54,427 nucleotides of DNA, from positions 1 through 54,427 of the forward strand of contig SVDR01000006.1 in assembly GCA_015057755.1 (NCBI GenBank). Direction: 5' to 3'. Positions 9,304 to 16,980 of the stretch are shown here, piece after piece. A program made the translations under genes and the position numbers. Below the pieces are notes generated by a model. The model did not search any database, was not told the DNA's origin, and saw nothing but the letters and a program-made list of their open reading frames with translations. Positions within the stretch are counted from its first letter, which is position 1; every line of letters starts with the position of its first letter. The DNA comes from Lachnoclostridium sp. (GTDB taxonomy: Bacteria; Bacillota_A; Clostridia; Lachnospirales; Lachnospiraceae).

Positions 9304-9337
9304 ATGTACATAACGGTCTTTTGACCATTATGTACAT
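9304..9337 (-). other. Intercistronic stem-loop between livK and livH
   Basis: Two 15-base arms (9304-9318 and 9323-9337), with one G-U-compatible mismatch, close a TTTT/AAAA loop. No immediate run of T follows on the minus strand. It is likely an mRNA-stabilising or partially terminating hairpin that gives the binding protein more transcript than the membrane subunits. Confidence 0.7.
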
Positions 9338-9364
9338 GTGTTACAAACTATGTTTGGTTAAATC

Positions 9365-10534
9365 TTAGTTAGCGTCTTTAATTACATACTGGATCGCAGT
9401 CTTGTTTACATAGCCTGTAGAATCCCAAGAGATGCTGTCGCCTGTAACTGCGTTTGTTAATGTGTAACCGCCTGTGAACTGTGCTTTCAGGATCTCGCAA
9501 AGCTCAGATGCACCGATTGTAACCGGGATCTTCTTGCCTTCTGCGATTGCTTTTTCCATTGCACCGTAAATAGCATATATACAGTCGTAAGCTGCTGCAC
9601 CGAACTGATTCAGTGTACCTGCACCGTATTTCTCTACATATTTGTCAATGAACTCCTTTGCAGCACCGTCAGTAGCTTTGGAGTTGAAATGAGACAGCAT
9701 AGTAACTGCCTGCGGGATTGTTGTAATATCGAAACCTTCGATATTGTCGATACCGTCGAAACCGTCACAGCCGTAGTAAACTGCGTTAGCCGGGATTGTG
9801 TCTTTCGCCTGTGTCATGAACAGGGAAGCCGGTGTGTAGTATGTCGGCATGAAGATAAATTCACACTCTTTCAGAGTATCGATCTGTGTGGAGAAGTCTG
9901 TGCTGTTTGCATCAGAGAAGGATGTCTCGATCACAGTTACGCTTGCGTCTAAGTTCGCTTTGAACTGATCGTAGATACCTTTGGAGTACGCCTCATCGGA
10001 TTTGTACATAACACCGATTGTCTCGCCTGCAAAGTTTGCATTTACGAACTCAGCAGCAACTTTACCCTGGTTACCATCAGCGAAGCACATCTGGAAGCCG
10101 TTCGGGTTTGTCGGGATGTCGTCGCCGGAAGCGGACGGAGTCAGGAAGAATACGTTGTCTTCTGCAGACAGATTCTTGAACTCAAGACCCGGAGCTGTTG
10201 TAACTGTACCTAAAGAAACCTGCATACCGCCTTCTAATAAAGAAGAGTAGTTTGTGGAAACCTTAGTTGCATCGTGCATATCGTCAGTCGCTACATATTT
10301 AAACTTAATACCGTTCAGACCGCCGGCTGCATTGATCTCCTCAACAGCCATCTGTGCTGCGTTGGCAACAGCCTGACCGTACATAGCAGCACCGCCTGTC
10401 AGTGGACCGGAGTTACCGATCACATATTCTTTGTTGTTAGCTGTGTAGCCGTTCTGGGAGCTTCCGCAACCGCTCAGAGATGTCACGCAGAGAGCTGCTG
10501 CAAGAAGGAGTGCGAGTTTTTTCATCTTTTTCAT
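9365..10534 (-). CDS. livK: Branched-chain amino-acid ABC transporter substrate-binding lipoprotein
   Basis: This is a 389-residue periplasmic-binding-fold protein. A basic N-terminus, a hydrophobic core and the lipobox LSGCG (Cys23) mark it as a lipoprotein anchored outside the membrane. The mature part starts with IGNSGPLTGGAAMYGQ, the amino-acid-binding signature of Leu/Ile/Val receptors (Peripla_BP_6). It is first in livK-H-M-G-F. ATG 10534 has GGAGG eight bases upstream; a second in-frame ATG three codons on is possible. It determines transporter specificity, which cannot be read from sequence alone. Confidence 0.92.
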   Translation of the reverse strand: MKKMKKLALLLAAALCVTSLSGCGSSQNGYTANNKEYVIGNSGPLTGGAAMYGQAVANAAQMAVEEINAAGGLNGIKFKYVATDDMHDATKVSTNYSSLLEGGMQVSLGTVTTAPGLEFKNLSAEDNVFFLTPSASGDDIPTNPNGFQMCFADGNQGKVAAEFVNANFAGETIGVMYKSDEAYSKGIYDQFKANLDASVTVIETSFSDANSTDFSTQIDTLKECEFIFMPTYYTPASLFMTQAKDTIPANAVYYGCDGFDGIDNIEGFDITTIPQAVTMLSHFNSKATDGAAKEFIDKYVEKYGAGTLNQFGAAAYDCIYAIYGAMEKAIAEGKKIPVTIGASELCEILKAQFTGGYTLTNAVTGDSISWDSTGYVNKTAIQYVIKDAN

Positions 10535-10566
10535 AATCTTACCTCCGAATATTTCAATTACCCACT

Positions 10567-10595
10567 ATGTTAAAACTGTTTTCCTGGATTGTCAA
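10567..10595 (-). promoter_or_regulatory. Sigma-A promoter of the liv operon
   Basis: On the minus strand TTGACA (10590-10595), a 17-base spacer and TAACAT (10567-10572) lie about 33 bases upstream of the livK start. The consensus-perfect -35 box makes this a confident promoter. Upstream, TTTTAAC occurs twice with 8-base periodicity near 10601-10615, a possible regulator site. Confidence 0.75.
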
Positions 10596-10629
10596 CCACA
10601 TTTTAACGTTTTAACACAAAAAAGTGCGA

Positions 10630-10658
10630 TTGACGAACCCATTTCCGCGTTTTATAAT
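10630..10658 (+). promoter_or_regulatory. Sigma-A promoter of the ABC/LytTR cluster
   Basis: TTGACG (10630-10635), a 17-base spacer and TATAAT (10653-10658) are in plus orientation, back to back with the liv promoter. The resulting leader before the ATG at 10816 would be about 150 bases. It includes an unused-looking AGGAGG at 10676-10681 and ACCGTTCAC at about 10712, which loosely resembles a LytTR half-site. Confidence 0.65.
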
Positions 10659-10815
10659 ACTTCTTATTATATTCAGGAGGCCTCTAACAAGAATTAACGG
10701 ATACCGCCAAACCGTTCACACACCGAAAATGACCGAACAGACATAAATCAACATTTCTGCATGTTTATCTGCTATGATGAGACTCACAAATAAAACAACA
10801 CGGAGGATCATACAA

Positions 10816-11544
10816 ATGCAGGCAATTAAAACTATGCAGCTTGTCAAACGGTACAAAACCCTGACTGCCGTCGATCAGCTTGATCTGGACATCCGTCAGG
10901 GTGAATTATTTTCTCTGCTTGGCGTAAACGGCGCCGGCAAAACCACTGCCATCAAAATGCTTTCCTGTCTGACCGAGCCGACCTCCGGCGATGCAGTTGT
11001 CGGTGGATACAGTATTATCAGAGAACCGGAGCAGGTCAAACGGCTGATCGGCGTATCTCCGCAGGAGACAGCCGTTGCTCCTAATCTTTCCGTAGAAGAA
11101 AATCTGGAGCTGATCTGCGGCATCCATGGTTTTACAAGGGAAAAGACACAGGCGAAAGTCAAAGAACTGTCCGGACAATTTTCTTTAGATTCTGTTCTAA
11201 AACGAAAAGCCGGAAAATTATCCGGCGGCTGGCAGCGCCGCGTCAGCATCGCCATGGCTCTGATCAGTGAACCGCAAATCCTGTTTCTGGACGAACCTAC
11301 ACTCGGCCTCGATGTCCTTGCGCGACATGAACTCTGGGAAACGATCCATTCTCTGAAAGGAAACGTAACGATCATCCTGACCACCCATTATATGGAAGAA
11401 GCAGAAGCGCTTTCTGACCGCATCGGAATTATGAAAAGCGGAAAACTTCTTGCTGTGGGAACGGTCGAAGCATTGAATCAGATGGCCGGAACCGATGACT
11501 TTGAAACAGCATTCGTTTCGATCGTAAAGGAGGCAACGGTATGA
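10816..11544 (+). CDS. ABC-2 type exporter ATPase
   Basis: This 242-residue ATPase would power an ABC-2 exporter with the next gene. It has Walker A GVNGAGKTTAIKML, the signature LSGGWQRR (Trp in place of the usual Gln), Walker B ILFLDEPTLGLD and the switch TTHYMEEAE. ATG 10816 has GGAGG ten bases upstream; an in-frame start at 10774 has none. The stop overlaps the permease start as ATGA, so the two are translationally coupled. Such modules often export antimicrobial peptides or drugs, but cargo is unknown. Confidence 0.9.
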   Translation: MQAIKTMQLVKRYKTLTAVDQLDLDIRQGELFSLLGVNGAGKTTAIKMLSCLTEPTSGDAVVGGYSIIREPEQVKRLIGVSPQETAVAPNLSVEENLELICGIHGFTREKTQAKVKELSGQFSLDSVLKRKAGKLSGGWQRRVSIAMALISEPQILFLDEPTLGLDVLARHELWETIHSLKGNVTIILTTHYMEEAEALSDRIGIMKSGKLLAVGTVEALNQMAGTDDFETAFVSIVKEATV

Positions 11545-12275
11545 AGAAAATGATGACTTTTGCAAAAAGATGTACGAAAGAGATCTTACGTGACCCTATC
11601 AACCTCGGTTTTGGTCTGGGTTTCCCTCTGGTCCTGTTATTCCTTCTCAGCGCCCTGCAGGCCAACATTCCGGTGCATTTATTTGAGATCAACACACTGA
11701 CGCCGGGTATTACAGTCTTCGGTCTTTCTTTCATAACGCTGTTCTCCGCAACACTGATTGCGAAGGACCGGGAAAGTGCTCTTTTGCAGAGACTATACAC
11801 AACCCCGCTGACCGGTTTCGATTTTATCCTCGGTTACATGTTCCCGCTTCTCCCAATCGCCATCGGACAGACCGTGATCTGTTATCTGTTTGCAATCCCT
11901 TTGGGGCTGGAAGTCAGCATGAACATTCTTTATGCTGTACTCGGAATCATCCCAATGGCTGTCTTCAACATTGCATTGGGACTTTTATGCGGCAGCGTTC
12001 TGGGTGTCAAGCAGGTGGGCGGTATCTGCGGCGCTCTTCTTACCAATCTTTCCGCATGGCTCTCCGGAGTATGGTTTGACCTGAACCTTGTGGGCGGTTT
12101 TTTCGAAAAGACTGCCAACGTACTCCCATTCGTCCACGCGGCAGAATTAGAAAAAGCATTGTTTAGCGGAAGTTTTGAAACTGCGGCAGACCATATTTTC
12201 CCAATTCTTCTGTACAGCGCCTTTACAACCGCTGTGGCTGTGTTCTGTTTCCTCCGCCAAATGAAAAAACAATAA
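11541..12275 (+). CDS. ABC-2 type exporter permease
   Basis: This is a 244-residue membrane protein with about six hydrophobic segments and the ABC2_membrane layout: an N-terminal cytoplasmic stretch, a helix starting FGLGFPLVLLFLL, a paired central block and a last helix ending in basic residues. The start is coupled to the ATPase gene by a four-base overlap with AAAGGAGG upstream. Its neighbours encode the ATPase and a LytTR regulator, suggesting a self-regulated export module. Cargo unknown. Confidence 0.88.
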   Translation: MKKMMTFAKRCTKEILRDPINLGFGLGFPLVLLFLLSALQANIPVHLFEINTLTPGITVFGLSFITLFSATLIAKDRESALLQRLYTTPLTGFDFILGYMFPLLPIAIGQTVICYLFAIPLGLEVSMNILYAVLGIIPMAVFNIALGLLCGSVLGVKQVGGICGALLTNLSAWLSGVWFDLNLVGGFFEKTANVLPFVHAAELEKALFSGSFETAADHIFPILLYSAFTTAVAVFCFLRQMKKQ

Positions 12276-12287
12276 GGATCTGAAACG

Positions 12288-12731
12288 ATGAAATACAAAC
12301 TCATTATCGACAAACATGCGGAAGAAGAAATCATAGCGATCGTTCATGCCCCCTCCTCCCTGACGGAACAGATTGAAAATCTCGTCTGTAACTTTTCCGG
12401 CGTGGATTACATCATGGGATATCGGGATGAAGAGATGCGTAAACTGCCGTTTCGCGAGATTGAATGCATCACCATTCTTGACCGGAAAGTGACTGCCATT
12501 GATACAGACGGCAGCCGTTATCGCATTCAGGACAGACTCCGCGATCTGGAAGAAATCCTTCCCTCCTATTTTATACGCATTAACAAATCGACGCTCGCAA
12601 ATGAACACCGCATTCTTCGGTTTGATGCGGCATTCAGCGGCGGCGTAGATGCTGTATTTCAATGCGGTTACAGGGAATATGTTTCCAGACGCTGCTTTGC
12701 GGAAATCAGAAGGAGGTATGAGGGAAAATGA
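12288..12731 (+). CDS. LytTR-family DNA-binding regulator without receiver domain
   Basis: This is a 147-residue protein. The second half (about 45-147) fits a LytTR DNA-binding domain: REIECITILDRKVTAIDTDG, then LRDLEEILPSYFIRINKST and a final RRCFAEIRRRYE. The first 45 residues are a short acidic region and no phosphoacceptor receiver is present, so it is not a classic two-component regulator. It follows the ABC genes by 12 bases and overlaps a DUF3021 gene by four. This LytTR-DUF3021 pair is a recurrent Firmicutes arrangement next to ABC exporters and probably autoregulates the cluster. Confidence 0.85.
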   Translation: MKYKLIIDKHAEEEIIAIVHAPSSLTEQIENLVCNFSGVDYIMGYRDEEMRKLPFREIECITILDRKVTAIDTDGSRYRIQDRLRDLEEILPSYFIRINKSTLANEHRILRFDAAFSGGVDAVFQCGYREYVSRRCFAEIRRRYEGK

Positions 12732-13171
12732 AAAAAACAATAATGGAATTCATTCGACGCGGCTTGATCGCCTGTGGCTTCGGTCCCATGGTTCTGGTCG
12801 TCCTTTATCTAATTTTATATCATCAGGGAACTATACAGACTCTGAGCGTCCCTGAAGTATGTCTCGGTATCCTTTCATTATCCGCCCTCGCCTTTATCGC
12901 AGGCAGTATGAATGTCATTTACCAGATTGAACAGCTTCCGCTGATGGCAGCGATCACCATCCACGGAAGCACATTGTACGTCAGCTATCTGGCCACTTAC
13001 CTGATCAACGGATGGCTGGAATGGGGCACCACTCCGATCCTGGTCTTTACCGGTATTTTTATTTTTGTCTATCTGGTAATCTGGGCAATCATCTATTTTA
13101 CCACCAAAAGAAATACCGAAAAACTCAATCAATTCTTGAAAGAAAAACAGCCTGCAGACCATATGCAGTAA
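12728..13171 (+). CDS. DUF3021 family membrane protein
   Basis: This is a 147-residue protein with four hydrophobic helices (about 10-32, 43-62, 73-92 and 100-122) and a Lys/Glu-rich C-terminal tail, the size and shape of DUF3021 proteins found beside LytTR regulators. Its start overlaps the regulator stop (ATGA), so tight co-production is expected. A plausible role is membrane anchoring or inhibition of the LytTR protein, but this is inference. It is the last gene of the cluster before a bidirectional terminator. Confidence 0.8.
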   Translation: MKKTIMEFIRRGLIACGFGPMVLVVLYLILYHQGTIQTLSVPEVCLGILSLSALAFIAGSMNVIYQIEQLPLMAAITIHGSTLYVSYLATYLINGWLEWGTTPILVFTGIFIFVYLVIWAIIYFTTKRNTEKLNQFLKEKQPADHMQ

Positions 13172-13174
13172 AAA

Positions 13175-13211
13175 AAGTACTCACCCTGTCTTTCGACAAG
13201 GTGAGTGCTTT
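13175..13211. terminator. Bidirectional terminator
   Basis: Arms AGTACTCACC(C)TGTC and GACA(A)GGTGAGTGCTT close a short TTTC loop, with A-rich sequence on the left and T-rich on the right. It sits between the converging DUF3021 gene (plus) and acyltransferase gene (minus) and can serve both. Confidence 0.85.
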
Positions 13212-13212
13212 A

Positions 13213-14481
13213 TTATTTTCCTCGTTTCTTTTTCATCTTATAAAGCTCCTCTGTTGCCAGGCGGGCTTTCGTTACAGAGACATTATTCTTAGGGAAGCAG
13301 AAATAAGAAAACTCATTGTTACCAATTCCAATCACATCACCGATCTCGTACCAGTAATAATCCGAATACAAGGTATGTGAAAATGTCGGAGACTGGCTGT
13401 AATCCAGCTTTCCATCTGCTCCTACCAAATGGAATCCGTCTAAGGAATGAGTCAGACGGCCGGATCCAATCTTGCATACACCATTCAGATTGACCTGAAT
13501 CGCAATATCCACTTCCTCGTCTAACAAATATGTACCATTTTCCAGTTCTTCACGGACACAGCTTCTCTCCCACTTGTACCAGTCCGGAATATGCGGATAT
13601 TCGGTATCTCCCTCATTTGCAGACAGCTGACCATACTGATCCATGGTCCACTGTTTGCTGCAGGCATGGCAAGTCAGCTGGATTCCTTTACCCTCCATCT
13701 GGTTCTCAGCACCGCAATGCGGACATTTATAAAGGATCCTGTGAAGTCCGTCCGCGCGGAACGGTACATCAATAGAAATCTTGTTGTCTCTCTGCCAAGC
13801 GAAGTTATCAAAAGAGAATGCTTCGTCCAGCAGTGCATCCAGCTCTGCCACAGATTTCTCTTTCACTTCTTCTGCTGTTGCAATGCATTTTACATGGGCA
13901 CTGACTTTGACATCACGGATCTGAAGCATGTTATACAGCGGATCTCTGTGGAAAGCACCCTGGGTAATCACTGTCACAACGGGAACTCCAAGACGTTTCA
14001 TCAGAACGCCCAGTTTTTTCGGTAACGTTGTTGCACATCCGTCAAAGGAATATCCGGCCTCCGGATACATCAAAACGCTGGTCTTATTCTTTTTCAGCAT
14101 ATATTCAATGTCCTTGAACAATGTCAGATCCGCCACATATTTGTGCGTCGGTGTACATCCGATCAAACGCATCAGTTTTCCTAAAATTCCACTCATGGCA
14201 TCCACGGATGTCACGATTCCGAATTTCTTTGGATAAAAAATACCGTACGCAAGCTTCATATCGGTAAAACTGCAGTGATTCATTAAAATCAGGCACGGCT
14301 GATCTCCCACAAGCTCCATACGCTCTGTGGTGTAGGAAAACTTTGTCTGGCGCAATGTGATCTCGCACACCAGACGAACGATCGTCGTCAGCCACTGCTG
14401 CGGTTTCATCGGTTTTTTATGCTTAAGTCTCGGTAGCTTCAGTACCTCCTCATAAGACATTTCTTTGGTATTAATCTTCAT
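13213..14481 (-). CDS. PlsC-like acyltransferase with C-terminal zinc ribbon and extra domain
   Basis: This is a 422-residue three-part protein. Residues about 30-245 form an LPLAT/PlsC acyltransferase domain with the catalytic NHCSFTD (NHx4D) motif near 68-74 and a PEAG block in place of the usual PEGT/S. Next is a four-Cys ribbon, CPHCG...CHAC (about 255-280). The last 120 residues are beta-rich and resemble no named module to me. It may acylate a glycerol-phosphate-like or other lipid head group at the membrane, but the ribbon and tail suggest something other than ordinary phosphatidate synthesis. No close operon partner; a promoter lies directly upstream. Confidence 0.7.
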   Translation of the reverse strand: MKINTKEMSYEEVLKLPRLKHKKPMKPQQWLTTIVRLVCEITLRQTKFSYTTERMELVGDQPCLILMNHCSFTDMKLAYGIFYPKKFGIVTSVDAMSGILGKLMRLIGCTPTHKYVADLTLFKDIEYMLKKNKTSVLMYPEAGYSFDGCATTLPKKLGVLMKRLGVPVVTVITQGAFHRDPLYNMLQIRDVKVSAHVKCIATAEEVKEKSVAELDALLDEAFSFDNFAWQRDNKISIDVPFRADGLHRILYKCPHCGAENQMEGKGIQLTCHACSKQWTMDQYGQLSANEGDTEYPHIPDWYKWERSCVREELENGTYLLDEEVDIAIQVNLNGVCKIGSGRLTHSLDGFHLVGADGKLDYSQSPTFSHTLYSDYYWYEIGDVIGIGNNEFSYFCFPKNNVSVTKARLATEELYKMKKKRGK

Positions 14482-14539
14482 GTTTTTCCTTCATTTACAC
14501 TCAAAAAGAGGTTGCAAATTATCTGATTTTGTCACAAAC

Positions 14540-14545
14540 ATTATA
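14540..14545 (-). promoter_or_regulatory. Extended -10 promoter of the acyltransferase gene
   Basis: On the minus strand TGGTATAAT reads as an extended -10 element 58 bases upstream of the acyltransferase start. A -35 box is weak. The remaining 96-base gap up to the XRE gene shows no clear terminator. Confidence 0.5.
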
Positions 14546-14577
14546 CCATGACCGACCATAAAAAATCTAGCAATTAT

Positions 14578-15195
14578 TTAACAACCGGATTTTAAATATT
14601 TACAGAACACCACGGTTTTCATCACCAACAGTAAAAATGCCACTGTCACCGCATAGGTTTCTCCTGCCAATGCCAGCACAACCACTGCCGCAATGCTAAG
14701 TGTCAAAGAGTACTTTTGTATGATTTTCTGGTCTTTCTCCATCTTTAACTGCACCGTCAGAACCTTCCAGGCCCCCAATAAGATAAGTCCCAGAATCAAC
14801 ATCCAATATAAGAAGCGATTCATCACAGACGTCTCTGTATATTCGAACAGATTGACCGAATAAATATATCCCTCCACCGTTCGCGGATACAGCGGAAGAA
14901 CAATCAATAACACCGAAAGCAGGTCTGTCATTCCAAACAGCAGATCAAAAAGATTCTGGATGTTCCTTTTATTTTCCGTTTCTGCAATGGAAATCAGCGT
15001 TTCTCCGGACAGCAAGTCATCAATGGTAACCGAAAAATATCTGGATATTTCTTTTAAAGAATCTATGCTTGGATATCCGCGACCTGACTCCCACTTCGAA
15101 ACAGCAGTTCTGGATACATATAGAGCCTCCGCCAGTTCTTCCTGCGTAAGACCTCTTCGTTTTCTTAACTCTTGAAGTTTCTCGTGAAATTCCAT
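14578..15195 (-). CDS. XRE-type regulator with membrane-spanning C-terminus
   Basis: This 205-residue protein has a textbook HTH_3 domain at residues 5-62 (RRGLTQEELAEALYVSRTAV, then SKWESGRGYPSIDSL). After a short linker there are four hydrophobic helices (about 85-105, 125-145, 165-180 and 182-198). This fusion implies a membrane-tethered repressor, possibly sensing a membrane event. ATG 15195 has GGGAGG upstream. It follows the PAP2-like gene by 15 bases on the same strand, so both are likely one transcript. Confidence 0.85.
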   Translation of the reverse strand: MEFHEKLQELRKRRGLTQEELAEALYVSRTAVSKWESGRGYPSIDSLKEISRYFSVTIDDLLSGETLISIAETENKRNIQNLFDLLFGMTDLLSVLLIVLPLYPRTVEGYIYSVNLFEYTETSVMNRFLYWMLILGLILLGAWKVLTVQLKMEKDQKIIQKYSLTLSIAAVVVLALAGETYAVTVAFLLLVMKTVVFCKYLKSGC

Positions 15196-15210
15196 ATCCG
15201 AACCTCCCAG

Positions 15211-15873
15211 TTAGCATCGTTCTTTACATCCAAACAAAATTGCCGCTTCATATAAGCAAAACAATCCTGCACTCAGTATAACCGCTCCTACAATATCTGT
15301 AAACCAATGAACCCCGGAAATCAGTCTTCCCACTACCATAAAGGCAGAGAAGGCCATGCAAAACATCTTTATCCACTTTTTTGCCGCAATTGACACCAGT
15401 CTGCGTTTCGCCTGCTCTGCAAGCGTTGGCATAACGCACAGCACAAGAAGTGTCGTTGACGATGGATAAGATGCCTCCAGTCTCCCCTCGATCAAAACTG
15501 GTCTGTAATTAATGGACATTACTTCAAATATAAGATAACTGAATATTACGATCACATAATAAATTCCCAGTATCAGTATGTCATAATCCACCTGGAAAAG
15601 ATTTCTTCTTCTGACTAACTGAATCAGTCCCAAACCGGCGAAGATCATACAAACAAAGACTGGTACCAATCCCAGCCAGTCTGTGACGTTATAAATCGTC
15701 ATATGCACTCCGGTCAGATCATGAAACCATCGATTCCAAGCCGCAAAACCCACACAGGTTCCATGAGGACCGATTGCCTGCACATCTACAATCCGAACCA
15801 GCGTCGTCCAACAGATAAATAATGCAAGGAAAGCACTTCCCGCAAACAATGATTTCTTTCCTGTCTTTTTCAT
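15211..15873 (-). CDS. PAP2-superfamily membrane protein with altered catalytic motif
   Basis: This is a 220-residue protein with about six hydrophobic helices. The PAP2 order is visible: an RP pair in SINYRPVL, then SYPSSTTLL where PSGH is expected, then GRLISGVHWFTDIVGA (R-x5-H-x3-D). The His of the second motif is replaced by Thr. The third-motif His, which is the nucleophile in this family, remains. It may still be a lipid-phosphate phosphatase with reduced or changed activity. ATG 15873 is chosen with AAAGGA about 12 bases upstream; an upstream extension is possible but would add a polar segment with no signal. Co-transcribed with the membrane XRE regulator. Confidence 0.75.
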   Translation of the reverse strand: MKKTGKKSLFAGSAFLALFICWTTLVRIVDVQAIGPHGTCVGFAAWNRWFHDLTGVHMTIYNVTDWLGLVPVFVCMIFAGLGLIQLVRRRNLFQVDYDILILGIYYVIVIFSYLIFEVMSINYRPVLIEGRLEASYPSSTTLLVLCVMPTLAEQAKRRLVSIAAKKWIKMFCMAFSAFMVVGRLISGVHWFTDIVGAVILSAGLFCLYEAAILFGCKERC

Positions 15874-15964
15874 ATTCTTTTCATATCCTTTCTTTTGATT
15901 CTCCCTTATGGGCAGTTCCAAAATAAAAGAAAACATGAAAAACAGAAAGAATCTAACGGTCACA

Positions 15965-15989
15965 GGCACGACACGAATCGTGTCATGCC
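15965..15989 (-). terminator. Hairpin at the end of the gene fragment upstream of the PAP2 gene
   Basis: Twelve-base arms (15965-15976 and 15978-15989) with one mismatch surround a single central base. The stop codon of the fragment at 15983 lies within it. The following minus-strand sequence is only moderately T-rich, so termination is possible but not certain. Confidence 0.5.
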
Positions 15990-16129
15990 TGTTCCATCAA
16001 TGTTTTATAAAATTGTACTGCTCCGTCTATCTCAGACTGAGACGGGTGATTTTTGTTCTCCGGAAGATTCTTCTGTAAAAATTCCTCAACCGACTCAAAG
16101 TTACCCTCGCTATACCGTTGGTTTAGTAA
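15983..16129 (-). pseudogene. C-terminal remnant of an unidentified gene
   Basis: On the minus strand an open stretch of 48 codons ends in TGA at 15983 and has no ATG, GTG or TTG start. It is closed upstream by an in-frame TAA. The readable end, SEIDGAVQFYKTLMEQA, has normal protein composition and is followed by a hairpin, as if it were the tail of a real gene. I do not recognise the family. Its first 14 codons resemble a second sequence at 20710-20751 (see findings). The rest of the 350-base gap holds the promoter and leader of the next plus-strand gene. Confidence 0.45.
16085..16126. repeat. Left copy of an imperfect 42-bp direct repeat
   Basis: This stretch matches 20710-20751 in the same orientation without gaps at about 31 of 42 positions by hand count, with shared ends CTCAACCGAC and TAGTTTAG-like sequence. 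The two copies bracket the 4.6-kb accessory block. Confidence 0.5.
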
Positions 16130-16136
16130 TTAATGA

Positions 16137-16164
16137 TTGCATTTGTACAATAAACTGATATAAT
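16137..16164 (+). promoter_or_regulatory. Promoter of the GNAT gene at 16.3 kb
   Basis: TTGCAT (16137-16142), a 16-base spacer and an extended -10 TGATATAAT (TATAAT at 16159-16164) give a good sigma-A promoter, and a transcript leader of about 150 bases before the ATG at 16322. Confidence 0.65.
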
Positions 16165-16245
16165 GAAATGACAAGCCTTGGCTTGAATATTATTATTGGA
16201 GCGTGCTGTTTGAGAAACACTAATTCCTTGGAGATTGTATTGTAA

Positions 16246-16284
16246 ACGAGAGGTTTGCAAATACATTCTCGGCAATCCTCTCGT
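16246..16284 (+). other. Strong stem-loop in the GNAT gene leader
   Basis: Thirteen-base arms (16246-16258 and 16272-16284, one mismatch) close a 13-base loop. The sequence after the stem is not T-rich, so it is not a simple terminator. A possible 11-codon reading frame with a TTG start and GGAG upstream (about 16210-16245) ends right at the foot of the stem, a layout seen in leader-peptide attenuation. Confidence 0.5.
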
Positions 16285-16321
16285 ATCTTGAGCGTCAACA
16301 ATATATGAAAGGATTAAAAAA

Positions 16322-16975
16322 ATGAAGAATTTGACGATACGTTTAGAAACAGAAAAAGACTATAGAACAGTGGAAGAACTTACACGTGAGGCATTCTGGA
16401 ATGTTTACAAGCCTGGTGCAGACGAACATTATTATGTTCATATGATGCGAAAACATCCCGACTTTATTCCGGAGCTTTCTTTTGTCCTTGAGATGGACGG
16501 TAAGATCATTGGAAGTATTATGTATACAAAGGCATGGCTTGAGGATGAGAATGGTCAGCGCAAGGAAATTCTTTCCTTTGGTCCACTCTGTGTCGCACCT
16601 TCCTATCAGCGACAGAAACTCGGCAAGCTTTTGATCGAGCATTCCTTTGAAGCAGCTCGAAAGATGGGCTACGATGTGAACATAAACTTCGGAAATCCGG
16701 GTAACTATATCAGTCGCGGATTCGTAAGCTGTAAAAAGAAAAATGTCAGCTTTGTTGTCGATGGCAATTTCCCAACGGCACTTCTTGTTTGCGAACTTAC
16801 ACCAAACGCGTTGGATGGCCGAAAATGGATGTACATTCCAAGCACCGCTGCCGATTGCTGTGAGGATATCTCTGCTGTAGAGGCTTTTGATTCCGCTTTC
16901 CCGCCAAAAGAAAAAGCATGGCAGCCAAGCCAGGAAGAGTTCTATATCTATAGCCATTCTTCGGTAGTCCGATAA
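16322..16975 (+). CDS. GNAT family N-acetyltransferase
   Basis: This 217-residue protein has a GNAT fold in residues about 3-150. It contains IGSIMYTKAWL (beta 2-3), FGPLCVAPSYQRQKLGKLL (beta 4 with the acetyl-CoA pyrophosphate loop QRQKLG) and a late NPGNYISRGFVS segment. The last 60 residues are a less conserved extension seen in yhbS-like acetyltransferases. ATG 16322 has GAAAGGATT upstream. It has its own promoter and a structured leader and points away from the PAP2 gene. Acceptor unknown; drug or peptide acetylation is plausible given the neighbours. Confidence 0.85.
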   Translation: MKNLTIRLETEKDYRTVEELTREAFWNVYKPGADEHYYVHMMRKHPDFIPELSFVLEMDGKIIGSIMYTKAWLEDENGQRKEILSFGPLCVAPSYQRQKLGKLLIEHSFEAARKMGYDVNINFGNPGNYISRGFVSCKKKNVSFVVDGNFPTALLVCELTPNALDGRKWMYIPSTAADCCEDISAVEAFDSAFPPKEKAWQPSQEEFYIYSHSSVVR

Positions 16976-16980
16976 ACGTA

